Below are positions 32,336 to 40,920 of a stretch of 56,533 nucleotides of DNA, in pieces. Within the stretch, counting starts at the first letter, position 1. Each line of letters starts with the position of its first letter. The stretch is from NCBI GenBank assembly GCA_017886205.1, contig JAFNEO010000038.1, positions 46,210-102,742 on the forward strand, read 5' to 3'. The notes under the pieces were generated by a model, which saw only the letters and a program-made list of their open reading frames with translations, ran no database searches and had not been told where the DNA came from. The position numbers and the translations under genes were made by a program. This DNA comes from Candidatus Aminicenantota bacterium. Lineage in GTDB: Bacteria > Acidobacteriota > Aminicenantia > Aminicenantales > UBA8522.

Positions 32336-32948
32336 AAAAAAGATCGTCCTGGCGACCTCCAATCCGGGCAAGCTGAGGGAATTCCAGCGTTGCTTCAAAG
32401 GCCTTCCCTTCGAGTTCCTGTCTCTCCGGGACATCAGAGGGAACGGCGACGTCGAGGAGAAGGGGACCACCTTCCTGGAGAACGCCCGGCAAAAAAGCGT
32501 CGCTTACAGCCTTCTGAGCGAATACCCGACCCTGGCCGAGGACTCCGGCCTGGAGGTTGACTATCTCGACGGCGCCCCGGGTATTTTCTCCGCCCGGTTT
32601 TCTGACCCCGGAGCCACCGACGAAAAGAACATCCGCAGGATGCTCCGGCTGATGAAGGGCGTCCCTTGGCCGGGCCGGAGGGCCCGGTTCGTCTGCCAGC
32701 TGGTCCTGTCGCAAGGAGGACGCGTCCTCAAGACGTGCCGCGGCCAGGTCCGAGGGTACATCGCCCAGGAAAAGAAGGGCGATCTCGGGTTCGGCTACGA
32801 CCCGATCTTCTTCTACCGGCCCTTCGGAAGGACCTTTGGGGAGCTGCGGCCCGAGACAAAAAACGCAGTCAGCCACCGCGGCCGGGCTCTCAAAAAAATG
32901 AGGATATTTCTTCTCCGCTCTGCTGGAGCGGTTGATAAAAGGACCTAA
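32316..32948 (+). CDS. rdgB: RdgB/HAM1 family non-canonical purine NTP pyrophosphatase
   Basis: House-cleaning enzyme that hydrolyses ITP, dITP and XTP to monophosphates, about 210 residues. Motifs: IVLATSNPGKLREFQ, EKGTTFLENARQKS, LAEDSGLEVDYLDGAPGI, GDLGFGYDPIFFYRP and VSHRGRALKKM. No ATG precedes the first motif; TTG 32316 or TTG 32298 are the candidates, both inside the end of the MgtC gene and without a clear ribosome-binding site, so translation is probably coupled. The catalytic core is intact. Confidence 0.9.
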   Translation: MKSRSSRKKIVLATSNPGKLREFQRCFKGLPFEFLSLRDIRGNGDVEEKGTTFLENARQKSVAYSLLSEYPTLAEDSGLEVDYLDGAPGIFSARFSDPGATDEKNIRRMLRLMKGVPWPGRRARFVCQLVLSQGGRVLKTCRGQVRGYIAQEKKGDLGFGYDPIFFYRPFGRTFGELRPETKNAVSHRGRALKKMRIFLLRSAGAVDKRT

Positions 32949-32956
32949 GAAAAACA

Positions 32957-32978
32957 GAAGGGGGCCGGGGCCCCCTTC
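32957..32978. terminator. Palindromic terminator between convergent rdgB and comEA
   Basis: GAAGGGGGCC-GG-GGCCCCCTTC is a perfect 22-base palindrome in the 36-base gap. On the minus strand it is followed by TGTTTTTC, giving a good intrinsic terminator for the ComEA-type gene; on the plus strand there is no T-run. Confidence 0.7.
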
Positions 32979-32984
32979 ACTCCA

Positions 32985-33293
32985 TCACTTGCTCGCGGCT
33001 TCCGCGCCAACGGTGATCAGGTCCTTGAGCTGACTAAAGACCTTCTCTCCGATCCCGCGGACTTTCAAAATCTCCTCGATCTTCTTGAAGTTCCCGTTCT
33101 CCTTCCGGTAGTCGAGGATCCGCTGGGCGATCTGCGGCCCGATTCGCGGCAGCTTCTGCAGCTCCGCGAGAGAGGCCGTGTTGATGTTGACCTTGTCGCC
33201 CGCCTTCGCCGCCGTCTGAGCGGAGACGAGAGGAGAGACGATGAGGCCGAGGACAAGACCGATGAGCATGGCTTTCGCCGTCAGGCGTGTCAT
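32985..33293 (-). CDS. Exported ComEA-like helix-hairpin-helix protein
   Basis: Small DNA-binding protein, 102 residues. A signal peptide (about 1-26, ending near VSAQT) is followed by a tandem helix-hairpin-helix fold: VNINTASLAELQKLPRIGPQ and EILKVRGIGEKVF. ATG 33293 follows AAAGGAGG. ComEA proteins receive DNA during uptake, but short secreted forms occur in many bacteria without shown competence. DprA, which loads RecA on incoming strands, is encoded 3.3 kb away. The 228 bases upstream, to the Xer gene, hold no convincing gene. Confidence 0.85.
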   Translation of the reverse strand: MTRLTAKAMLIGLVLGLIVSPLVSAQTAAKAGDKVNINTASLAELQKLPRIGPQIAQRILDYRKENGNFKKIEEILKVRGIGEKVFSQLKDLITVGAEAASK

Positions 33294-33521
33294 GATAACC
33301 TCCTTTCGCTCTTCCTCTATGCAAACGCCGGGCCAAAGTCTGTAAGCTGCGTAAATCATTTAGTTTCTTTTTGTTAGGAAATATCTACCGGCGAGTTCGT
33401 GAATATCTGTTGATCTCCAAAACAGACCGCTGTCAACCGGCATTTACTATCGCGGCCCTAATGCATATTTTCGATCAGATGGAGGGGAGTCCGGCTGAAG
33501 CGACCCTAGAAGGGTTGGCCT

Positions 33522-34406
33522 TTACGACCGGGGGTGGCTCTTGCGGTAGACGTCCATCAGCTGGCCCAGGTTCAGATGAGTGTACTTCTGGGTCGTGGCC
33601 AGGCTTTCATGGCCCAGCAGCTCCTGGATGACCCGCAGGTCGGCGCCCCGGCTCAGGAGATGCGAGGCGAAGGAATGGCGGAACGAATGGGGGCTGATCT
33701 TCCTCTTGACGGCAGTCAGCCGGATGTACTTGTCCACAATCCTCTCCACCGACCGGGAGCTGATACGCCGGCCCTGGTAGTTCAGGAACAAGGCTTTCTC
33801 CCCGATCCTGTCCTGGACAAGATCCGGCCGGACTCGGAGGTATGCCGTCAAGCTCTCGCCGGCCATCCGGCCGAAAGGGACAAGCCGCTCTTTTTTCCCT
33901 TTGCCTCGAACGCGGATCAGCCGCTCTCGGAGGTTCGCGTCCTCCAGGTCGATGCCGACGAGCTCGCTGACCCGGATTCCGCTCGCGTAGAGAAGCTCGA
34001 GGATGGCTCTGTCCCTCAAGTCGAGAGGCTTCTCGGACGGCGGAACCTCGAGGAAACCGGCCATCTCTTCCTCGGAGAGAAACGAGGGGACGCGCTTCTC
34101 CTGCTTGGGGGTGGCCACCACCCTGGCGGGGTTCTCGGCGATCCACTTCTTCTTGACGGCGAACTGGAAGAACGAGCGGATGGCGGCGAGCTTGCGCGCC
34201 GACGAGCTTTTTTTAAGCTTCCGCTCGTGGAGCTGGGCCATGAACCCGCGAATCTGGACGTTGTCGACCTTCCGCAATGAGCCTCCCCCCTCGCCGATAT
34301 AGTCGATAAACTGCCCGAGGTCGCTCCGGTAGCCGGAAATGGTGTGGACCGAGGCATTGCGCTCGTATCGCAGGTAAGCGAGAAACTCGCTAAGCTCGCG
34401 CCTCAT
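33522..34406 (-). CDS. xerC: Tyrosine recombinase XerC/XerD
   Basis: Site-specific recombinase for chromosome dimer resolution, 294 residues, normal length. An N-terminal SAM-like core-binding domain (FLAYLRYERNASVHTISGY) precedes the catalytic domain with arginine in ASGIRVSELVGI, HSFRHSFASHLL, the second histidine in ELLGHESLATTQ and the tyrosine in KYTHL. ATG 34406 was chosen over a longer frame because it begins the core-binding domain; it overlaps topA by 17 bases. The position after dprA and topA matches the common dprA-topA-xerC order, which favours XerC over XerD. Confidence 0.9.
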   Translation of the reverse strand: MRRELSEFLAYLRYERNASVHTISGYRSDLGQFIDYIGEGGGSLRKVDNVQIRGFMAQLHERKLKKSSSARKLAAIRSFFQFAVKKKWIAENPARVVATPKQEKRVPSFLSEEEMAGFLEVPPSEKPLDLRDRAILELLYASGIRVSELVGIDLEDANLRERLIRVRGKGKKERLVPFGRMAGESLTAYLRVRPDLVQDRIGEKALFLNYQGRRISSRSVERIVDKYIRLTAVKRKISPHSFRHSFASHLLSRGADLRVIQELLGHESLATTQKYTHLNLGQLMDVYRKSHPRS

Positions 34407-36642
34407 CCTTTCCGCCCCCCGCCGGGTTCTCCCCTGTCCCGGCCGTCTCCTTGAACCCGCATTTCTCATTCCGGCAATAAACCGTGGTCCCGCTCTTCCG
34501 GACCTTGCGGAGCAGCACCGGCTGCCCGCACTGCGGGCAGGGACGATTCAGGGGCTCGTCCCAAGTCGCAAACCGGCACTTCGGGAAATGGCTGCAGCCG
34601 TAGAACACCTTTCCCCGCTTGGTCTTGCGTTCCAGGATCATCCCGCCGCAGCCGAGCGGGCAGGCGATCCCCGTCTCCTTATTCTCTGCTTTCGCCTTCT
34701 TGATGTATTTGCACTGAGGGTAGGTGGAGCAGGCGACGAAATATCCATACCGGCCCCTTTTCTGGACGAGCTGGGCGCCGCAGGTTGGGCAGAGTTCGTC
34801 CAGGCTTTTGGTCTCGGTTTTCCTCAGGCTCTCCTTGAACGTGCAGGCGGGATAGCCCGAGCAGGCCTTGAACCGGCCGAAGCGGCCGTCCCGGATGACT
34901 AAAGGCTTGCCGCAGCTCGGACATTTCTCTTCGATCGGGATCCCCTTGCCCTTGACGCTCTCGCTTTCGCCCGCCTTGGCCAGGTCGGCATTGAGGAGAG
35001 TGTAATACTGGCGCAGGTATTCCAGCCAGTCCTTCTCTCCCTCGCCGATTCTGTCGAGTTCCTCCTCCATCCGGGCCGTGAACTTGACCTCCATCAGGTT
35101 TGAGAAATGGGCTACCAGGTAATCGGTGACAAACATCCCCAGGTCGGTGGGGACGAACTTGCCCTTGTCCTTGATCACATAGGTGCGGTCCTGGAGGGTG
35201 GAGATGATCGGCGCATAGGTGCTGGGTCGGCCGATCCCCTTGGCCTCGAGCTCCTTGACCAGGCTTCCCTCGGTATAGCGGGGTGGCGGCTGGGTGAAGT
35301 TCTGCTTGGACTCGATGCCCAGGACACGGAGCGTCTCGCCCTTCTGAGCCTTGGGCAAGGTCTCCGTGTCTTTGTTGAGGCTCGGGTAGAGGGCGTAGTA
35401 GCCTTCGAACCGGACGACCTCGCCCTTAGCCTTGAACTGGTATCTTCCGGCCTGGATCGTGAAGTCCGTCTCCTCGACGACGGCCGGGCTCATCTGGGAG
35501 GCGATGAAGCGGTTCCAGATCAGGGTATAAAGGTCATGTTCGTCTTTCCTGAGATAGGGTTTGACTGCCGAGGGCGGCAGGTCCGGCGAGGTCGGCCGGA
35601 TGGCCTCGTGGGCGTCCTGGGCCTTCCTTTTGTTCTTGAACACATGGGCGTGGGCAGGCACATAGTCCTTGGAATAGGTGGCTTCGATGCATTTTCTCGA
35701 CCAGGCGAGGGCGCCCTCGGAGATGCGGACGGAGTCGGTGCGCATGTAGGTGATCAGGCCGACCAGCCCGCGCTCGCCGATCGGAAGTCCTTCATAGAGC
35801 TTCTGGGCGACGGCCATCGTCTTCTTGACGGGGAACTGGAGCAGGCGAAACCCGTCCTGCTGGAGAGTGCTCGTGATATAGGGGGGACCCGGGTGGCGCT
35901 GCTTCTCCTGGACCTTGACGTCCTCGAGGAGGAACGGCACCTGCTTGAGCTCCTCGACGACCGTCTGGGCCGTGGTGCCGTCGACGATCTTGGCCTTTTT
36001 TCCGTCCATCTTGACGAGGTTGGCCTTGAAGGGCGGCGGCTCGGCGGCCTCAAGTTGCGCCGCGATGGACCAGTATTCTTCGGCGACGAAGCTGCGGATC
36101 TCCTTCTCCCGCTCGCAGATCAGGCGCAGGGCGATGGACTGGACCCGGCCGGCGCTCAGCCCCTTGCCGATCTTCCTCCAGAGCAGCGGGCTGATAAGAT
36201 AGCCGACGAGGCGGTCGAGGATCCGGCGCGTCTGCTGGGCTTTGATCTTGTCCTGGTCGATCGCCCCCTGGTGTTCGAACGCCTCCTCAACAGCCTTCTT
36301 GGTGATCTCGTTCAGGAGGACGCGCCGGATGTTAGGGTTGCAGTCCTCGAGGAGTGCGCTCAGGTGCCAGCAGATGGCCTCTCCCTCGCGGTCGGGGTCG
36401 GCGGCTAAGATCACCCTGGCCGCCTCTTTGGCCGCCTTCTGGAGCTCAGCCACGGTCTTCTTGCGGTCGGGGATGACGACATAGTGGGGCTCGAAATCGT
36501 GCTTGACGTCAACTCCCAGGCTGCTCTTAGGCAGGTCCCGGACGTGTCCCATCGACGCCTTGACGAGATAGTCCGGTCCCAGGTAGCGGTTGATGGTTTG
36601 CGCCTTGGCCGGCGATTCGACGATGACGAGTGCTTTCTGCAT
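34390..36642 (-). CDS. topA: DNA topoisomerase I (type IA)
   Basis: Relaxes negative supercoils, 750 residues. Toprim domain with VESPAKAQTINRYLG and ADPDREGEAICWH, the catalytic tyrosine in TYMRTDSVRIS, and a GRPSTYAPIISTL block. The C-terminus has four zinc-binding repeats (CPSCGKPL, CPTCGAQL, CPLGCGGM, CPQCGQPV), the last one degenerate in spacing. Its ATG directly abuts the dprA stop, and its end overlaps the Xer gene, so the three form one operon. Confidence 0.96.
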   Translation of the reverse strand: MQKALVIVESPAKAQTINRYLGPDYLVKASMGHVRDLPKSSLGVDVKHDFEPHYVVIPDRKKTVAELQKAAKEAARVILAADPDREGEAICWHLSALLEDCNPNIRRVLLNEITKKAVEEAFEHQGAIDQDKIKAQQTRRILDRLVGYLISPLLWRKIGKGLSAGRVQSIALRLICEREKEIRSFVAEEYWSIAAQLEAAEPPPFKANLVKMDGKKAKIVDGTTAQTVVEELKQVPFLLEDVKVQEKQRHPGPPYITSTLQQDGFRLLQFPVKKTMAVAQKLYEGLPIGERGLVGLITYMRTDSVRISEGALAWSRKCIEATYSKDYVPAHAHVFKNKRKAQDAHEAIRPTSPDLPPSAVKPYLRKDEHDLYTLIWNRFIASQMSPAVVEETDFTIQAGRYQFKAKGEVVRFEGYYALYPSLNKDTETLPKAQKGETLRVLGIESKQNFTQPPPRYTEGSLVKELEAKGIGRPSTYAPIISTLQDRTYVIKDKGKFVPTDLGMFVTDYLVAHFSNLMEVKFTARMEEELDRIGEGEKDWLEYLRQYYTLLNADLAKAGESESVKGKGIPIEEKCPSCGKPLVIRDGRFGRFKACSGYPACTFKESLRKTETKSLDELCPTCGAQLVQKRGRYGYFVACSTYPQCKYIKKAKAENKETGIACPLGCGGMILERKTKRGKVFYGCSHFPKCRFATWDEPLNRPCPQCGQPVLLRKVRKSGTTVYCRNEKCGFKETAGTGENPAGGGKDEARA

Positions 36643-37776
36643 CTACAGACTCCTCTGAAAGAACTTCCCCGGCGCCTGGCGAACCAGGCCCTTGAGCTCC
36701 AGGTTAAGCAGGAGACCGAGCATCTCGGAAACGGAAGCGTCGGCCGCCTCGACGAGCTCGTCGATATGGACCGGCGTCTCGACACTGAGACGGTCGAAGA
36801 CCCTTTTTTCATCCGGGCTCATCGCGGGCATCTTCTTCTTTTCCTCCGTCCGGCGAGAGAGAAACCTCTCCCGCAGTGGCGACGGCAACTCTTCTACCAC
36901 ATCTTCCCATGTTTCGACAAGCTTGGCCCCCGATTTGATCAGCCAGTTGGTCCCCCGGCTGAGGTCGGAAGTCAGGCTTCCCGGGACGGCCATGACGTCC
37001 CGGTTCTGCTCTAGAGACAGCCGCGCGGTGATGAGCGAGCCGCTCTGGCGGGTGGCCTCGACGACCACCGTGGCCAGGGAGAGCCCGCTGATGACTCTAT
37101 TCCGGAGCGGGAAGTGGAACGGAAACGGCGGCATCTCGGGTGGGAACTCGGTGATGACCGCGCCATCCTCGGCGATCTTCCGGAAAAGGCCCCTGTTTTC
37201 CTGCGGATAGATATCGTCCAGGCCAGACCCCAAGACGGCAACGGTCTTCCCGGAGTCGAGCGCGCCCCAGTGGGCGATGGAATCGATGCCCCGGGCCAGG
37301 CCGCTGACCACGACCAGGCCGGAGGCGGCTAGGTCCTTGGCCAGCTTTTCAGCCGCGGCCCTCCCATACGGGGTCGGCCTGCGGGCGCCGACGACCGCGA
37401 CCGAGGGCTCCTCCAGGACTTCCGGCCGTCCCGCTCCGTAGATGACGAACGGAGGGTCGAATATCTCCCTTAGGTTGGATGGATAATCCGAATCTTCGAC
37501 AGTGAGCAGGAAATAGCCTTTTTTTGCGAGCCAGGAGATGGTGCGCGAGGCGCGTTCGATGAGCCGAGGGGAAGTTAGGGCCACTGCCTTCTGCTCCTCC
37601 ACCCCCAGGCCCGTGAGCTCTTTCGAGGACGCCCGGAAAATATTTTCCAGGTCGGGGAAATGAGCCAAAACTTTCTGGGCCGCCCTCAAGCTGTCGGACA
37701 GGACCAGGTTTAGCGCCACCCAAAGAGTTCTTCTATCTTCTTCCATCGATTGGCAAGGCTTTCCCGGGAATCTCAT
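36643..37776 (-). CDS. dprA: DNA processing protein DprA (Smf)
   Basis: Binds incoming single-stranded DNA and loads RecA, about 377 residues. A Rossmann-type core carries VVSGLARGIDSIAHWGAL and VLGSGLDDIYPQEN. An N-terminal helical domain and a C-terminal winged-helix-like tail (residues about 315-375) flank it. The start is uncertain: ATG 37776 has GGAG about 11 bases upstream; GTG 37788 and ATG 37746 are alternatives. It heads dprA-topA-xerC. With the ComEA-like gene it may mean DNA uptake, but no other competence genes are visible. Confidence 0.9.
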   Translation of the reverse strand: MRFPGKPCQSMEEDRRTLWVALNLVLSDSLRAAQKVLAHFPDLENIFRASSKELTGLGVEEQKAVALTSPRLIERASRTISWLAKKGYFLLTVEDSDYPSNLREIFDPPFVIYGAGRPEVLEEPSVAVVGARRPTPYGRAAAEKLAKDLAASGLVVVSGLARGIDSIAHWGALDSGKTVAVLGSGLDDIYPQENRGLFRKIAEDGAVITEFPPEMPPFPFHFPLRNRVISGLSLATVVVEATRQSGSLITARLSLEQNRDVMAVPGSLTSDLSRGTNWLIKSGAKLVETWEDVVEELPSPLRERFLSRRTEEKKKMPAMSPDEKRVFDRLSVETPVHIDELVEAADASVSEMLGLLLNLELKGLVRQAPGKFFQRSL

Positions 37777-37885
37777 CCCGGCGGTCACTCCTTTACCCTG
37801 GACGATCAGGCCTGAATGCTTTTTCTCACTCCTTCCCGATCATGTCCTTGCGGCACGCGGAGAATCCCCCCTCCGGTCTATGGAG

Positions 37886-37917
37886 TTGACATAGATTAAT
37901 CCCCTTCTCTATGTCAA
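37886..37917 (-). promoter_or_regulatory. Symmetric promoter-like inverted repeat upstream of dprA
   Basis: TTGACATAG (37886-37894), 14 bases, CTATGTCAA (37909-37917): a perfect 9-bp inverted repeat. Each strand has TTGACA followed 17 bases later by CTATGT, so it could serve as a -35/-10 pair towards dprA or act as an operator or hairpin. There is no T-run, so it is weak as a uspA terminator. Confidence 0.4.
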
Positions 37918-37949
37918 TATAACCTATTTCGAAATGGCCTCGACCCGGG

Positions 37950-38819
37950 TCAGCGGCAATAGTGCGGCGGCAGGGCGAAGACAGGAAGCTCAGTGTGGGA
38001 GATGACTTTTTCGGTCGTGCTCCCCAGGAAAAACCGGCCCAGGCCGCGGGCGCAGGTGGCCATGACGATGAGGTCAAAGCGGTGCTCGCGGGAATACTCG
38101 TCGATCCCGGCGGCCGCGGTGACCGCCCGGGTCACATCCTTGGAAACCGCGATTCCCTTTTTGCCCTGATGCGCCCGTTTCTGGAACTTGATCAGGGCGG
38201 TTTGAAACATGTGGTCCACCATCCTGAACTCGTGCCCATAGAGCTCGAGGACATAGAGAAAAGTCAGGGAAGCGCCGAACCCCTTGGCCAGCTCCCAGGC
38301 GAATTCCCGCTCGGCGTCCTCTTCCTTGGTGAAATCCGTCGGGACGAGGATTTTTTTGATCCCTACGGGCGGCTTCCCTTTTTTCGTCATCAGCACCGGG
38401 ACCGGAGAGTGCCGGAGGACATGATTGGCCACGCTGCCGATGAGAACCCTTTCGAGCATGGATTGTCCTTTCTTTCCCATGACGACGAGGTCGGCCTTCT
38501 CCTTCTCGACGGTTTCGACGATCTTCTTGGCGGCTGAGCCTTCGGCCACAACGACTTTTTTGAAGGTGAGGCCTCTCTTCTTCTCGACGGCCCGGAGTTG
38601 GGCTCGGGCTTTCTTGTTCACTTCCGCCATCCGGCCCGAAAGCTCCTGTATAATGATCGGCGAATCGGCATAGAACGCCGGCGCTAGGTCGGGGACCACG
38701 TGGAGCGCGGTGATCCGGGCGGAAAAGGCCTTGGCGAAGAGGCCCGCATAGAGAAGCGCCTCGTGCCCCTCAGGGGAAAAATCCGTCGGCCAGAGGATAT
38801 TCTTGATGAACCCTGCCAT
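37950..38819 (-). CDS. Tandem universal stress protein (two UspA domains)
   Basis: Cytoplasmic stress protein with two USP domains, 289 residues. Domain 1 (about 1-145) begins IKNILWPTDFSPEGHEAL and has MGKKGQSMLERVLIGSVANHV. Domain 2 (about 150-289) begins IKKILVPTDFTKEED and has ATCARGLGRFFLGSTTEKV. Both carry the G-x2-G-x9-G(S/T)-type ATP-binding pattern. ATG 38819 follows GAAAGGAGG, better than the longer frame. It has its own promoter at 38874-38902. The target is unknown. Confidence 0.92.
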   Translation of the reverse strand: MAGFIKNILWPTDFSPEGHEALLYAGLFAKAFSARITALHVVPDLAPAFYADSPIIIQELSGRMAEVNKKARAQLRAVEKKRGLTFKKVVVAEGSAAKKIVETVEKEKADLVVMGKKGQSMLERVLIGSVANHVLRHSPVPVLMTKKGKPPVGIKKILVPTDFTKEEDAEREFAWELAKGFGASLTFLYVLELYGHEFRMVDHMFQTALIKFQKRAHQGKKGIAVSKDVTRAVTAAAGIDEYSREHRFDLIVMATCARGLGRFFLGSTTEKVISHTELPVFALPPHYCR

Positions 38820-38873
38820 GTCTTGCCTCCTTTCTCTATTCAATAAGAAGGAAAACGCCCGCTGGGCTTAACC

Positions 38874-38902
38874 AATATAAGCGCTCTCGAAAAAAAAGAC
38901 AA
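38874..38902 (-). promoter_or_regulatory. Sigma-70-type promoter for the universal stress gene
   Basis: On the minus strand, TTGTCT (38902-38897), 17 bases, TATATT (38879-38874). A small GCCC-AGC-GGGC hairpin with GTTTT (38867-38853) follows in the leader and might instead end transcripts arriving from nupC. Confidence 0.55.
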
Positions 38903-38979
38903 CCAAGAATAAAGGGCCGAAAGGACTCTGGTCTCGATTTAGGTAAATTCTCGGGGAAAAATCAAGGGGGCTGGCTGAA

Positions 38980-40290
38980 CTACCTTCCCAGGAGGATCGA
39001 GCTGCCGGTAAAGAAGGTTCCGGCCACGGCGGCCGTCATCAGGCCGACCAGGGTCGCCGCGAGCAAGGCCCTAAACCCGAGTCGGGATAGGTCTTTGTAC
39101 CGGCTCGGCGCGAGCGCCCCGATCCCCCCGATGAAAATGGCCAGAGAGGCCACGTGAGCGAAACCGCAGATCGCGTAAGAGCCGATCAAGGCTGACCGGG
39201 GAGACTGGAGCGCGCCTTGCGCCAGGAGCTGGGAGAGATGCTGAAAAGAGGCCACTTCTGTGGCCACCGTCCGCTCGCCGATCACTTTGGCGATCGAGAG
39301 AGCATCGGACGGAGGGACGCCGAGGACGATGGTGAACGGGTAGAACAGGTAGCCCAAGAACGTCCGGAAAGACCAGTCCAGGTTCCAGCCGAACCAGCTG
39401 TTGAGATATCCTCCGCCCCAGCCGAGGATGAGGTCGAGCAGGGCCAGGAGGCCGAGGAAGGCCAGGAGAAGGGTGATGATCCCGCCCAGGAGCTGCAGCC
39501 CGTTCTTGGCACCGTTGATGATGGCCAGGATAAGGTTTTCCTCTTTATCGTAATGGGGCTTGATATCGAGGCCCAGCGTTTCGGGCGCTTCCGTCTCCGG
39601 CATCAGGAGCTTGGATATGACGAGGGTTGCGGGCGCGGCGAGGAGGGATGCAGAAACCAGGTGGCCGGCGATGGCCGGGATCTCCTTCTGCAGCAGAAAG
39701 ACATAGATGGCCAGGACGGTCGAGGCGATCGTGGACATCCCGGCGGTGAGGATGGTGGTCAACTCCGAGCGGGTCATCTTGGCCAGGTGCGGCCGGACGA
39801 CGAGCGACGATTCAACGCCGACAAAGATCTCACTCGAGACACAGAGCGACTCCGCGCCGCTGACCCTCATCAGCTTGGTAAACACCCGGGCGAAAAGCCG
39901 GATGAAAAAGGGCATCACTCCCAAATAATAAAGGGCGCCGATCAGGGCGGCGAAGAAGATGATCGTCGAGAGTCCCTGGAAGGCCAGGATTGATCCCAGT
40001 GACGTCTCTCCCGCTTCGTTGGTCGTCCCCGGAGGCAGGGCCAGCCGTCCAAAGACGAAGCGCGTCCCGGCCGTGGCGCTGCCGAGGAGCGTGACCACGA
40101 CCCTGTTCACGAAGAGGAAGAATTTCGTGCCCGCCGGGACGACGAAGACAAAGAAGGCAAACATGAATTGAAGCCCTATCCCCCAGCCGACGACCCGCCA
40201 ATTGACCACCTTTCGGTTGGCGGAGAGAAGCCAGGCGAACCCGGCGATGAGGAAGATCCCGAGGAAACTGACAAGGTTGTAGATGGTCAT
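38980..40290 (-). CDS. NupC-family concentrative nucleoside transporter
   Basis: Cation-coupled nucleoside importer, 436 residues, with about ten membrane segments. Family motifs include GVESSLVVRPHLAKMTRSEL, TAGMSTIASTVLAIYV and the C-terminal ICGFAHVASLAIFIGGIGAL. ATG 40290 begins the first membrane segment; the longer frame reads over the YggU-type gene. It is last in a minus-strand run of DUF1573, YggT, YggU and NupC genes. Nucleosides could feed salvage or fermentation. Confidence 0.92.
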   Translation of the reverse strand: MTIYNLVSFLGIFLIAGFAWLLSANRKVVNWRVVGWGIGLQFMFAFFVFVVPAGTKFFLFVNRVVVTLLGSATAGTRFVFGRLALPPGTTNEAGETSLGSILAFQGLSTIIFFAALIGALYYLGVMPFFIRLFARVFTKLMRVSGAESLCVSSEIFVGVESSLVVRPHLAKMTRSELTTILTAGMSTIASTVLAIYVFLLQKEIPAIAGHLVSASLLAAPATLVISKLLMPETEAPETLGLDIKPHYDKEENLILAIINGAKNGLQLLGGIITLLLAFLGLLALLDLILGWGGGYLNSWFGWNLDWSFRTFLGYLFYPFTIVLGVPPSDALSIAKVIGERTVATEVASFQHLSQLLAQGALQSPRSALIGSYAICGFAHVASLAIFIGGIGALAPSRYKDLSRLGFRALLAATLVGLMTAAVAGTFFTGSSILLGR

Positions 40291-40315
40291 GAGCCTTCCG
40301 TTGGGCTGGCCAAAT

Positions 40316-40570
40316 TCACCTGCCCGGCTCCAGGGCGACCAGCTTGATCCGGGATCTCGCACCCCGGACGATCCGGATGCGGGAAGCGGGCAGGCCGAAA
40401 TGGTCGGCCAGGGCCGCCACGACCTCCCTGTTGGCTTCTCCCTTTTCCGGAGGAGCCAGCACATGTACCTTGTATTCACCCTCGCCGAGCTTCTCGACTT
40501 TGATTGTCCGGGAACCCGGATGGGCTCGGACGGTCAGAAGCTCTTTGCGGGCTTCGCTTTCTCTCTTCAT
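40316..40570 (-). CDS. DUF167/YggU family protein
   Basis: Small conserved protein, 84 residues, of unknown function. The family core is visible: VRAHPGSRTIKVEKLGEGEYKV with an HVLAPPEKGEANREVV helix, then RIVRGARSRIKLVAL. ATG 40570 opens the family domain. It lies 17 bases after the YggT-type gene, the common yggT-yggU neighbourhood. Confidence 0.88.
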   Translation of the reverse strand: MKRESEARKELLTVRAHPGSRTIKVEKLGEGEYKVHVLAPPEKGEANREVVAALADHFGLPASRIRIVRGARSRIKLVALEPGR

Positions 40571-40587
40571 GAAAAACCGCGTCTGTC

Positions 40588-40911
40588 TCAGAAGCTGACC
40601 TCCACGCCCCGGAGGAGCCGGTGGGCATAGAGGGCCAGGGAGTTGACCAAGACACCGTCGAGGAAAACGATCAACAGTCCGACGATGATCGGGCTGATGT
40701 CCAGGCCGCCCAGCCTGGCCGGAGGGACCAGCCGGCGGACGGGCCGGAGCACGGGCTCGGTCAACCGGTAGAGGAGTCTCCCGGCCTGATACAGGGAGGG
40801 AATATAGACCCAAGAAAAAAACGCCCGAAGGATGATGATCCAGAGATAGACCGTCAGGACGATGTGAAGGGTTTTAGCCAGGGCCGCCAGGGTGTTGCCC
40901 AGGAGGATCAC
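40588..40911 (-). CDS. YggT family membrane protein
   Basis: Small membrane protein, 107 residues, with two hydrophobic regions joined by a loop that contains LTEPVLRPVRRLVPP, a segment typical of YggT, followed by DISPIIVGLLIVFL. The start appears to be GTG 40911, nine bases after the DUF1573 stop. The function is unknown; family members have been linked to cell division or osmotic tolerance. It is followed by the YggU-type gene. Confidence 0.88.
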   Translation of the reverse strand: MILLGNTLAALAKTLHIVLTVYLWIIILRAFFSWVYIPSLYQAGRLLYRLTEPVLRPVRRLVPPARLGGLDISPIIVGLLIVFLDGVLVNSLALYAHRLLRGVEVSF

Positions 40912-40920
40912 TTCACCGTC

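Noticed and set aside
33371..33631. Plus-strand open frame between comEA and the Xer gene
   Set aside because: It is antisense to the end of the recombinase gene, and its first half lies in low-coding intergenic DNA with no family resemblance.
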